Positions 1 through 7,307 of a stretch of 7,307 nucleotides of DNA are shown here, piece after piece (the first letter of the stretch is position 1; every line of letters starts with the position of its first letter). Source of the DNA: an uncultured Acidimicrobium sp. Its GTDB lineage: Bacteria > Actinomycetota > Acidimicrobiia > Acidimicrobiales > Ilumatobacteraceae. The stretch is from positions 1 through 7,307 of the forward strand of contig CAITUB010000036.1 in NCBI GenBank assembly GCA_903895515.1, written 5' to 3'. The notes under the pieces are model-generated. The model was not told where the DNA came from, did no database searches, and worked only from the letters and a program-made list of their open reading frames with translations. A program made the translations under genes and the position numbers.

Positions 1-222
1 ATCGCGCCAGAACGCTGTTGTTGCAGCTGAGGTGATGGTGATACCACGCTCTTGTTCCTGAATCATGTGGTCCATTACGGCTCCACCTTCGTGCACTTCA
101 CCGATCTTGTATGTCTTTCCGGTGTAGTACAGAATGCGCTCTGTCGTTGTGGTCTTACCAGCATCGATGTGGGCCATGATGCCGATATTGCGGTACATGT
201 TTAATGGGAAATCGCGTGACAT
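1..222 (-). CDS. fusA: Elongation factor G, N-terminal fragment (runs off left edge)
   Basis: This is the 5' end of the EF-G gene, the ribosomal translocase GTPase that moves tRNAs and mRNA after peptide bond formation and, with RRF, recycles ribosomes. Only 74 codons are inside the window, with no stop. The translation contains the G1 P-loop AHIDAGKT at residues 17-24, preceded by RNIGIM, and the switch-I/G2 motif QERGITI at 57-63 followed by TSAATT; this combination is diagnostic of EF-G rather than EF-Tu or IF2. The ATG at 222-220 is chosen because GAGGAA lies 8 nt upstream (236-231) and the N-terminus then has the usual short EF-G leader of about ten residues. It lies 28 nt downstream of rpsG, as in the classical str operon, so it is probably co-transcribed with rpsL and rpsG. 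The stretch MDHMIQEQE before G2 differs slightly from the common MDWMxQEQE. Confidence 0.97.
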   Translation of the reverse strand, partial: MSRDFPLNMYRNIGIMAHIDAGKTTTTERILYYTGKTYKIGEVHEGGAVMDHMIQEQERGITITSAATTAFWRD

Positions 223-250
223 GGGGGTTCTTCCTCAGACTTCGGGCTAA

Positions 251-721
251 CTACCAGCGGTAGTGAGCAAACGCCTTGTTCGACTCGGCCATCTTTTGCA
301 TGTCGTCACGCTTCTTCATTGATGCACCCAAACCATTTGATGCATCAAGCAATTCTGCGGACAAACACTCGGCCATGGTCTTTTCGCGACGGCTACGTGC
401 ATTGTCTACCAACCAACGAATGGCAAGTGTTGTTGCACGGCGTGGGCGAACTTCAACTGGAACTTGGTAGGTAGCACCACCAACGCGACGGCTACGAACT
501 TCAAGTGGTGGCTTCACGTTGTCAATTGCGCGCTTCACGGTTGACAATGGCTCGCTACCAGTTTTAATTTCAATAGCTTTCATCGCTTCGTACACGATTG
601 ATTCAGCAGTGCTCTTCTTGCCGTGCAACATCACTTTGTTGACAACTTGAGTAATGAGCAATGAACGATAAACCGGATCTGGAATCATCTCGCGACGAGT
701 TGCTGGACCTTTACGTGACAT
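251..721 (-). CDS. rpsG: 30S ribosomal protein S7
   Basis: S7 is the primary 16S rRNA-binding protein that nucleates folding of the 30S head and lines the E site. The product is 156 residues, the usual bacterial length. Recognisable features are the N-terminal SRKGPATRR, the DPVYRS and NKVMLHGKKS segments, the rRNA-binding stretch LEVRSRRVGGATYQVPVEVRP near residues 73-92, and the near-invariant C-terminal end AFAHYRW. The start is ATG at 721-719 and the stop is TAG. It begins only 9 nt after the rpsL stop, and its weak Shine-Dalgarno (AATAGG) overlaps that stop codon, so translation is probably coupled to rpsL. The long S12-S7 spacer that serves as the S7 autoregulatory target in E. coli has no room here. 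Nothing in the protein looks broken or foreign. Confidence 0.98.
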   Translation of the reverse strand: MSRKGPATRREMIPDPVYRSLLITQVVNKVMLHGKKSTAESIVYEAMKAIEIKTGSEPLSTVKRAIDNVKPPLEVRSRRVGGATYQVPVEVRPRRATTLAIRWLVDNARSRREKTMAECLSAELLDASNGLGASMKKRDDMQKMAESNKAFAHYRW

Positions 722-729
722 GTGATGTA

Positions 730-735
730 CCTATT
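730..735 (-). promoter_or_regulatory. rpsG Shine-Dalgarno overlapping the rpsL stop codon
   Basis: On the minus strand the sequence AATAGG ends 8 nt before the rpsG ATG. Its TAG is the stop codon of rpsL, so the only purine-rich ribosome binding site for rpsG lies across the end of the upstream reading frame. A ribosome terminating on rpsL would sit directly on this site, which suggests translational coupling and matched S12:S7 output. The match to the anti-Shine-Dalgarno is short, which fits dependence on the upstream ribosome. Confidence 0.6.
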
Positions 736-1099
736 TCTTCTTTGCGCCGTAACGGCTACGGGCTTGCTTGCGATCTTTAACTCCGGCGGCATCGAGTGCG
801 CCACGAATAACTTTGTAACGAACACCTGGCAAGTCACGTACACGACCACCGCGAACCAACACGATGGAGTGCTCTTGCAAGTTGTGTCCTTCGCCAGGAA
901 TGTAGGCGGTGATTTCAACGCCACTCGTCAAACGAACACGTGCAACTTTGCGCAATGCCGAGTTTGGCTTCTTTGGCGTTGTGGTGAATACGCGGGTGCA
1001 TACTCCACGTCGCTGTGGTGATCCCTTGAGCGCCGGGGTCTTGGTTTTTGTCGACTTAGTGCTACGACCTTGTCGAATCAGCTGCTGAATAGTGGGCAC
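731..1099 (-). CDS. rpsL: 30S ribosomal protein S12
   Basis: S12 sits at the decoding centre, monitors codon-anticodon pairing and is the classical streptomycin target-site protein. The product is 122 residues, close to the actinobacterial norm. The start is GTG at 1099-1097, with AAAGG 7 nt upstream at 1111-1107, and MPTIQQLIRQGR is the expected N-terminus. The hallmark segments are present: RRGVCTRVFTTTPKKPNSALRK (residues 30-51), GGEGHNLQEH-like PGEGHNLQEH (68-77) and RGGRVRDLPGVRY (83-95). Lys43 is conserved (codon 973-971), as is Asp89, the residue methylthiolated by RimO in many bacteria. The usual Lys88 is replaced by Arg (codon CGT at 838-836); Lys-to-Arg at this site is a known streptomycin-resistance substitution in Mycobacterium tuberculosis. 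The gene follows rpoC across a structured 151-nt spacer and is tightly packed against rpsG. Confidence 0.98.
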   Translation of the reverse strand: MPTIQQLIRQGRSTKSTKTKTPALKGSPQRRGVCTRVFTTTPKKPNSALRKVARVRLTSGVEITAYIPGEGHNLQEHSIVLVRGGRVRDLPGVRYKVIRGALDAAGVKDRKQARSRYGAKKK

Positions 1100-1138
1100 G
1101 CGTTTACCTTTACTGTTGCTTTCGTACTTGTGGAATCA

Positions 1139-1163
1139 CGCGCACTGGACAAACCAAAGCGCG
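1139..1163 (-). promoter_or_regulatory. Predicted hairpin in the rpsL leader (third of three)
   Basis: On the minus strand, arms CGCGCTTTGG and CCAGTGCGCG flank the 5-nt loop TTTGT. Pairing gives five GC pairs, a U-U mismatch, a G-U wobble, one A-U and two GC pairs. It ends 27 nt before the rpsL Shine-Dalgarno. No U-tract follows, so it looks more like leader structure than an intrinsic terminator. I found no convincing sigma-70-type promoter between this hairpin and rpsL. Function is unknown. Confidence 0.4.
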
Positions 1164-1185
1164 AGACAACGGACTGAAAATCCTA

Positions 1186-1220
1186 CGGTTGCAGGTCGCC
1201 ATACGGCAACCTGCAAACCG
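1186..1220 (-). terminator. Strong stem-loop in the rpoC-rpsL spacer, possible attenuator or terminator
   Basis: On the minus strand a 16-nt left arm (1220-1205, starting CGGTTTGCAGG) pairs with a 15-nt right arm (1200-1186, ending GCAACCG) around the tetraloop GTAT. The stem has 15 base pairs, one G-U wobble and a single bulged T. A short T4 run begins five bases after the stem (1180-1177). The stem is strong enough for an intrinsic terminator or attenuator that trims transcription between the RNA polymerase genes and the ribosomal protein genes. The displaced and short T run makes this uncertain; an RNA processing site or a ribosomal-protein leader element is equally possible. Confidence 0.45.
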
Positions 1221-1229
1221 CTAGATGGT

Positions 1230-1247
1230 GCGCCCCTTGCGGGGAGC
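1230..1247 (-). promoter_or_regulatory. GC-rich hairpin with GCAA tetraloop just after the rpoC stop
   Basis: On the minus strand, starting 4 nt after the rpoC TAA, CCCC and GGGG pair around the GNRA-class tetraloop GCAA. Two further GC pairs lie outside one T-C mismatch. The loop type is notably stable. There is no T-run directly behind it, so it is more plausibly a 3'-end protection, processing or leader element than a terminator by itself. It is the first of three hairpins in this spacer. Confidence 0.4.
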
Positions 1248-1250
1248 GAA

Positions 1251-4200
1251 TTATTGAGCCTGTTCGGCAGATCCTTGTGAATCCTCGGAAATATAGGTTC
1301 CGTGGAGACCGGCCAAGAAAGCTGCTGGATCTTCTTCATCATCGCTCGAGTAGTAGGCCATTGGGACATAGTCCGGGGCACTTACGTCGAACATGTTGTA
1401 GCGGTCCATACCGGAGCCGGCTGGGATCAACTTACCGATAATGATGTTTTCCTTCAGACCGACCAAGTTGTCACCCTTGCCGTCAATTGCGGCTTCGGTG
1501 AGAACGCGGGTGGTCTCTTGGAACGATGCTGCAGACAGCCATGACTCGGTTGCCAGCGACGCCTTGGTGATACCCATGAGTTCTGGGCGACCTTCGGCAG
1601 GACGCTTGCCCTGTTCAACCATTGAACGGTTGGTGTCACGGAACACCTTGGCATCGGCACGCTCGCCTGGCAAGAAGTGAGTATCGCCAGGTTCCTGAAC
1701 GCCTACGCGGCGGGTCATCTGACGAACAATCAATTCAATGTGCTTGTCGTGGATCGATACACCTTGGTCGCGATACACCTTCTGTACTTCTTCTACGAGG
1801 TACACCTGTGTTTCACGTGGTCCCTTGATCTCCATGAGTTCTTTCGGATCAAGTGGGCCTTCAGTGACGCGATCGCCAGCGGTGATGTCTTGTCCATCTT
1901 TAACGATTGGACGACTACCGGTTGGCAACATGATTTCGTGTGGTTCACCCTGGTCGTCGATGACATGGATTGGAATTCCCTTGCCTTCGTCTTCAAGAAT
2001 GCGCACAACACCAGTTGCGCGAGCCAAACGTGCTGATCCGCGCGGGTTACGTGCTTCGAAGAGTTCAACAACGCGTGGCAAACCGCCTGCGATGTCTTTT
2101 CCTGCAACACCACCAGTGTGGAAGGTACGCATAGTGAGCTGGGTTCCCGGTTCACCAATTGACTGCGCTGCGATTACACCAACTGCTTCGCCCAACTCAA
2201 TGGACTGACCAGTTGCAAGTGAACGTCCGTAACAGAACTTGCACACACCAACTTCGGCATCACAAGTAAGTACTGAACGAACACGTACGCGATTGACTTT
2301 TGCGTCGTCGCGAAGTGCGTCAACATCATCGTCACCCAAAATGGTGTTCTTTTCCAACACGCGACCATCGCTGAGTTCAACTTCGTTCAACAATGCGCGA
2401 CCGAACAACTTGGTTTCCAAGTATGCACGTGTGTTTGCAGTGTCTTTCTGAACGTTGTCAACCCACACGCCAAGTGTGGTTCCACAATCGTCTTCACGAA
2501 CAATGAGTTCCTGTGCAACGTCGTGCAAACGACGTGTGAGGTAACCCGAGTCGGCAGTACGAAGTGCGGTGTCCACGAGGCCCTTACGAGCACCTGGAGT
2601 AGCAATGAAGTACTCAAGTGTTTCCAAGCCTTCACGGAAGTTGCTCTTGATAGGACGAGGAATCATGTCACCACGAGGGTTGGCCACGAGTCCGCGCATA
2701 CCTGCAATCTGACGCATCTGGGTCATGTTTCCACGAGCACCAGAAGTGATCATCATGTCAACTGGGTTGTACTTAAGGTCTGCAAATTCTTTCTGCATGG
2801 CCTCTTGAACTTCGCGAGTTGCTTCCGTCCAAATACGTACTTCTTGCTGACGACGCTCACCGTCGGTGATGATGCCGCGACGGAATTGCTTCTCCACCTT
2901 GTCGGCATCTTCTTCGTGACGATCAAGAATTGCACGCTTTGCTTTTGGAGTCTTTACGTCATCAACCGAAACGGTCAGACCGGACTGCGTTGCATAGCGG
3001 TAGCACAAGTCTTTAATTCCGTCGAGAGCCAAAGCAATTTCGGACTTGGTGAAGTGATCGCTCAAACGCTCCACAATCACGCCGAATTCCTTCTTCTTCA
3101 AAGTCTGATCAATATGTCCAAACTTCTTGACGAAACCAGCTGGCAAACGCTCTTCGAACAACAAACGACCTGGCGTGGTGTCCACGTAGATCTGCTTGCC
3201 GTTGTCATCGCGCTCAGCGATTTTGATCTTGGCGTGAAGAGCAACGTCACCACTGTCAAGTGCACGAACTACTTCGTACAGCTGACGGTAAACATGGCCT
3301 TCGCCCTTTGAACCATCACGCTGATCGGTGAGGTAATACCCACCAATCACCAAGTCCTGCTGTGGGGTCACAATTGGACGACCCGAGGCTGGCGACAAAA
3401 TGTTGTTCGCACTCAACATCAGCACGCGTGCTTCTGCCTGAGCTTCAACCGACAATGGCAAGTGAACTGCCATCTGGTCACCGTCGAAGTCAGCGTTAAA
3501 CGCTGTACATACGAGTGGGTGCAACTGAATTGCCTTGCCCTCAACGAGCAACGGTTCGAATGCCTGGATTCCCAAGCGGTGCAACGTAGGAGCACGGTTC
3601 AACAGAACTGGGTGTTCCTTAATGACGTCTTCAAGAACGTCCCACACCTGTGGCCTACGACGCTCAACCATGCGCTTTGCACTCTTAATGTTTTGTGCAA
3701 GCTGCTGATCAACCAAACGCTTCATAACGAATGGCTTAAACAATTCGAGTGCCATCAACTTCGGCAAACCGCATTGCTGCAAACGCAGTGTTGGGCCAGC
3801 AACAATTACTGAACGACCCGAGTAGTCAACGCGCTTTCCGAGCAAGTTCTGACGGAAGCGACCTTGCTTACCCTTCAACATGTCGGACAACGACTTGAGC
3901 GGACGGTTTCCAGGACCAGTTACTGGACGACCACGGCGACCGTTGTCGAACAATGCATCTGATGCTTCTTGCAACATGCGCTTTTCGTTGTTCACGATGA
4001 TTTCTGGTGCACCAAGATCGAGCAATCGACGCAAACGGTTGTTGCGGTTAATTACGCGACGGTACAAGTCGTTCAAGTCGGAAGTTGCAAAGCGACCACC
4101 ATCGAGCTGCACCATTGGGCGCAGGTCTGGAGGAATAACTGGAATAACGTCGAGGACCATTGCCTTCGGGTTATTCACCAAACGACCAGCATCGTCACGA

Positions 4201-5180
4201 CGGTTAAACGACGCGATGATCTTGAGGCGCTTGATTGCCTTCTGCTTGCGCTGCGTGCTGAGCACTTTGCCCTTATAGCCATTCATGATCGCGTCACGAA
4301 GAATGATTTCTTCCGCGTCGAAATCGATGGTGTCAATAAGTGACTTAATGGACTCTGCGCCGGTGCCGCCAACGAAGTATTCGCCGTAACGATCCTTCAC
4401 TTCGCGCCACAACTCTTCGTCTTCCACGATCATGCGTGAGTGCATCTTGCCGAACGTGTCATGTGCGCGTTGGATCAAGTCCAACTCTTTGCCATAACGC
4501 TCAGTGATGGTGGTGAGATCTTTGTCAATCAACTTCTGGCGTGCACGAACGTCTGCATCCTTGGCACCCGACTTCTCGAGTTCCTTCAGCTCTGCTTCTG
4601 CATCCTTTTGACGCTGCTTCAAGTCGCGTTCGCGGTTCTTGATGAGTTGTTCCTTGTCTTCAAGCAACACTTCTTCAAGTTCGGTCATGTCGGCATGACG
4701 CTTGTCGGCATCAACACTGCTCACCAACCAGGCGGCAAAGTAAATAACCTTTTCAAGCTGCTTCGCCTTGATTTCGTCGCGTGGTTCAAGACCACCCAAC
4801 AAATAGGCCAACCATGAACGGGTTCCGCGTAGGTACCAAATGTGAACAACTGGTGCAGCCAATTCGATGTGGCCCATGCGCTCACGACGAACCTTCGAGC
4901 GAGTTACTTCAACGCCGCACTTTTCGCAAATGATTCCCTTAAAGCGCACACGCTTGTACTTACCGCAGTAGCACTCCCAGTCACGTGTAGGTCCGAATGT
5001 CTTTTCACAGAACAGACCATCACGCTCAGGGCGCAATGTGCGGTAGTTAATGGTTTCAGGCTTCTTTACTTCACCACGTGACCAGTTACGAATGTCGTCC
5101 GCAGTGGCCAAACCAATGCGCAACTGTTCGAAACTATTGACGTCAACCTTGTTCTTGAATTCGGTTACTGCGTCGGACAT
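1251..5180 (-). CDS. rpoC: DNA-directed RNA polymerase subunit beta-prime
   Basis: The beta-prime subunit forms the clamp, the active-site aspartates and the trigger loop of RNA polymerase. The product is 1309 residues, close to the actinobacterial norm. In order: zinc ribbon with Cys70, Cys72, Cys85 and Cys88; a charged, strongly helical insert at about 160-240, rich in E, K, D and R, characteristic of Actinomycetota; the switch/clamp segment around GKRVDYSGRSV (about 446-457); the catalytic motif NADFDGD at 562-568 (bases 3497-3477), whose three Asp bind the catalytic Mg; bridge helix at about 854-889 (GARKGLVDTALRTADSGY); the second zinc site Cys899, Cys973, Cys980, Cys983; and the trigger loop with Met1017 and His1021 in LTMRTFH. 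All key residues are present. Spacing between the second zinc site and the trigger loop matches E. coli. The stop is TAA. The ATG at 5180-5178 is preferred over an upstream TTG because a good Shine-Dalgarno precedes it. The gene lies 55 nt after rpoB and is presumably co-transcribed with it. Confidence 0.99.
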   Translation of the reverse strand: MSDAVTEFKNKVDVNSFEQLRIGLATADDIRNWSRGEVKKPETINYRTLRPERDGLFCEKTFGPTRDWECYCGKYKRVRFKGIICEKCGVEVTRSKVRRERMGHIELAAPVVHIWYLRGTRSWLAYLLGGLEPRDEIKAKQLEKVIYFAAWLVSSVDADKRHADMTELEEVLLEDKEQLIKNRERDLKQRQKDAEAELKELEKSGAKDADVRARQKLIDKDLTTITERYGKELDLIQRAHDTFGKMHSRMIVEDEELWREVKDRYGEYFVGGTGAESIKSLIDTIDFDAEEIILRDAIMNGYKGKVLSTQRKQKAIKRLKIIASFNRRDDAGRLVNNPKAMVLDVIPVIPPDLRPMVQLDGGRFATSDLNDLYRRVINRNNRLRRLLDLGAPEIIVNNEKRMLQEASDALFDNGRRGRPVTGPGNRPLKSLSDMLKGKQGRFRQNLLGKRVDYSGRSVIVAGPTLRLQQCGLPKLMALELFKPFVMKRLVDQQLAQNIKSAKRMVERRRPQVWDVLEDVIKEHPVLLNRAPTLHRLGIQAFEPLLVEGKAIQLHPLVCTAFNADFDGDQMAVHLPLSVEAQAEARVLMLSANNILSPASGRPIVTPQQDLVIGGYYLTDQRDGSKGEGHVYRQLYEVVRALDSGDVALHAKIKIAERDDNGKQIYVDTTPGRLLFEERLPAGFVKKFGHIDQTLKKKEFGVIVERLSDHFTKSEIALALDGIKDLCYRYATQSGLTVSVDDVKTPKAKRAILDRHEEDADKVEKQFRRGIITDGERRQQEVRIWTEATREVQEAMQKEFADLKYNPVDMMITSGARGNMTQMRQIAGMRGLVANPRGDMIPRPIKSNFREGLETLEYFIATPGARKGLVDTALRTADSGYLTRRLHDVAQELIVREDDCGTTLGVWVDNVQKDTANTRAYLETKLFGRALLNEVELSDGRVLEKNTILGDDDVDALRDDAKVNRVRVRSVLTCDAEVGVCKFCYGRSLATGQSIELGEAVGVIAAQSIGEPGTQLTMRTFHTGGVAGKDIAGGLPRVVELFEARNPRGSARLARATGVVRILEDEGKGIPIHVIDDQGEPHEIMLPTGSRPIVKDGQDITAGDRVTEGPLDPKELMEIKGPRETQVYLVEEVQKVYRDQGVSIHDKHIELIVRQMTRRVGVQEPGDTHFLPGERADAKVFRDTNRSMVEQGKRPAEGRPELMGITKASLATESWLSAASFQETTRVLTEAAIDGKGDNLVGLKENIIIGKLIPAGSGMDRYNMFDVSAPDYVPMAYYSSDDEEDPAAFLAGLHGTYISEDSQGSAEQAQ

Positions 5181-5184
5181 GTTT

Positions 5185-5190
5185 TCCTCT
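5185..5190 (-). promoter_or_regulatory. rpoC Shine-Dalgarno that fixes the start
   Basis: AGAGGA on the minus strand lies 4 nt before the ATG at 5180-5178. It sits at the end of a purine-rich rpoB-rpoC spacer (5235-5181) with several overlapping GAGAAG-like units. This places the start at MSDAVTEF and argues against the in-frame TTG at 5213, which would add eleven residues translated from the ribosome binding region itself. Confidence 0.75.
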
Positions 5191-5235
5191 TCTCGTTCTT
5201 CTCTGCTCGTCAAATTCTCTGGTTAGTAAGTGGCG

Positions 5236-6894
<1,659 letters not shown>

Positions 6895-6899
6895 GTCGC

Positions 6900-6917
6900 C
6901 CGTTACTGAAGTAACGG
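6900..6917 (-). other. Perfect 7-bp inverted repeat just downstream of the rpoB in-frame stop
   Basis: On the minus strand CCGTTAC and GTAACGG flank the 4-nt loop TTCA. The hairpin starts 10 nt after the in-frame TAA at 6930-6928, within coding sequence for GTVTSVTGD. A stem-loop a short distance 3' of a stop can matter for recoding or for mRNA behaviour, but short coding-region palindromes are common and no recoding at UAA of this type is established. Confidence 0.4.
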
Positions 6918-6927
6918 TTCCTGAATC

Positions 6928-7307
6928 TTATGCCAAGATGAGGTCTGCACCGTCACGTGCTGCACGTGACTCAATGCCGGTTCCAATGTATGGAGCCTCG
7001 GCACGAAGCAATGGAACAGCCTGACGTTGCATGTTCGCACCCATGAGCGCGCGGTTTGCATCGTCGTGCTCCAAGAACGGAATCAATGCTGTAGCCACCG
7101 AAATAATTTGGCGAGCCGAAACGTCGATGAAGTCCACTTCTGTTCCAGGTACATACGCGATGTCAGTGGTTGAACCGAAGAAGCTTTCTGCTTCGAGCAT
7201 CTTCTTCAAGTCATCCAAGCTGGCTGCCTGAGGTGAACGACGTACAAGTACGCGCTCTGACTTAAAGGTGCCATCGGCATTCAACGCGGTGTTTGCCTGC
7301 GCAACGA
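6928..7307 (-). CDS. rpoB: RNA polymerase beta subunit, upstream portion ending at an in-frame TAA (runs off right edge)
   Basis: This is the middle part of RpoB, entering the window at codon 7305 (VAQANTALNADG) and ending at TAA 6930-6928. It contains RVLVRR, VDFIDVSARQIISVATALIPFLEHDDANRALMGANMQRQAVPLL and the segment GTGIESRAARDGADLILA. All are signatures of beta just downstream of the rifampicin-binding cluster, which itself lies outside the window. The TAA falls where M. tuberculosis RpoB has Glu (AEESG, here A-stop-DSG), and the next codons continue in the same frame as normal RpoB. One G-to-T change in GAA would produce it. About 20 residues at 7236-7162 (SPQAASLDDLKKMLEAESF onward) are longer than in mycobacterial RpoB and look like a lineage insert. 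The fragment as it stands would lack the catalytic C-terminal half. Confidence 0.92.
   Translation of the reverse strand, partial: VAQANTALNADGTFKSERVLVRRSPQAASLDDLKKMLEAESFFGSTTDIAYVPGTEVDFIDVSARQIISVATALIPFLEHDDANRALMGANMQRQAVPLLRAEAPYIGTGIESRAARDGADLILA

Noticed and set aside
1171..1183. GGACTGAAAATCC on the plus strand, resembling a tRNA-Phe anticodon stem-loop
   Set aside because: There is no D-arm, T-arm GTTCRA motif or acceptor stem at proper distances; the flanking sequence folds into the spacer hairpins instead.
1100..1185. Possible sigma-70-like promoter for rpsL (TTG-containing hexamers such as TTGTCC followed by AT-richer sequence)
   Set aside because: No -35/-10 pair with 16-18 nt spacing and acceptable -10 match was found, so I do not call a promoter.
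2523..3311. Open frame of 262 codons on the plus strand opposite rpoC
   Set aside because: It lies wholly antisense to well-conserved RpoC coding sequence, its product is Cys/His/Thr-rich with no recognisable domain, and it arises from codon usage on the opposite strand.
3462..5081. Several 79-132 codon plus-strand open frames opposite the 5' half of rpoC
   Set aside because: All are shadows of RpoC codons, with low-complexity composition and no recognisable protein family.
5181..5213. Possible upstream TTG start for rpoC adding eleven residues (MTSREEREEEN)
   Set aside because: The added residues are translated from the purine-rich ribosome binding region, while the ATG at 5180 has AGAGGA at suitable spacing and gives an N-terminus like other RpoC proteins.

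Overview
The window holds a single block of core transcription and translation genes, all read on the minus strand. In transcription order these are rpoB (3' portion only, entering from the right edge), rpoC (complete), rpsL, rpsG and the first 74 codons of fusA, which runs off the left edge. This is the bacterial rpoBC-str arrangement. I see no mobile element, CRISPR array, tRNA or rRNA gene, and no accessory cassette. Nothing here amounts to an undescribed multi-gene system.

Organism: the proteins read as Actinomycetota. RpoC carries the long charged alpha-helical insert after its N-terminal zinc ribbon that is typical of actinobacterial beta-prime, and RpoB, S12 and S7 resemble actinobacterial versions from memory. 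Base composition is roughly balanced rather than GC-rich. Lineage-type insertions in RpoB and RpoC make an Acidimicrobiia-like aquatic actinobacterium my best guess. The class-level placement is inference; the phylum is well supported.

Layout, right to left: 7307-5236 is the rpoB 3' portion, broken by one in-frame TAA at 6930-6928 with the reading frame otherwise intact on both sides. A perfect 15-bp unit duplicated with one mismatch lies inside rpoB at 6294-6265. A 55-nt purine-rich spacer with a strong Shine-Dalgarno leads into rpoC (5180-1251). A 151-nt spacer with three successive predicted hairpins separates rpoC from rpsL (1099-731). rpsG (721-251) starts 9 nt after rpsL, with its Shine-Dalgarno overlapping the rpsL stop codon. 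fusA starts 28 nt after rpsG.

Functionally, RpoB and RpoC form the catalytic core of RNA polymerase. S12 and S7 are small-subunit proteins at the decoding centre and the head/E-site. EF-G drives translocation. The points most worth a second look are the nonsense codon in the essential rpoB gene, arginine at S12 position 88 (a streptomycin-resistance site), the structured rpoC-rpsL spacer, and the 5-residue micro-duplication in RpoB.
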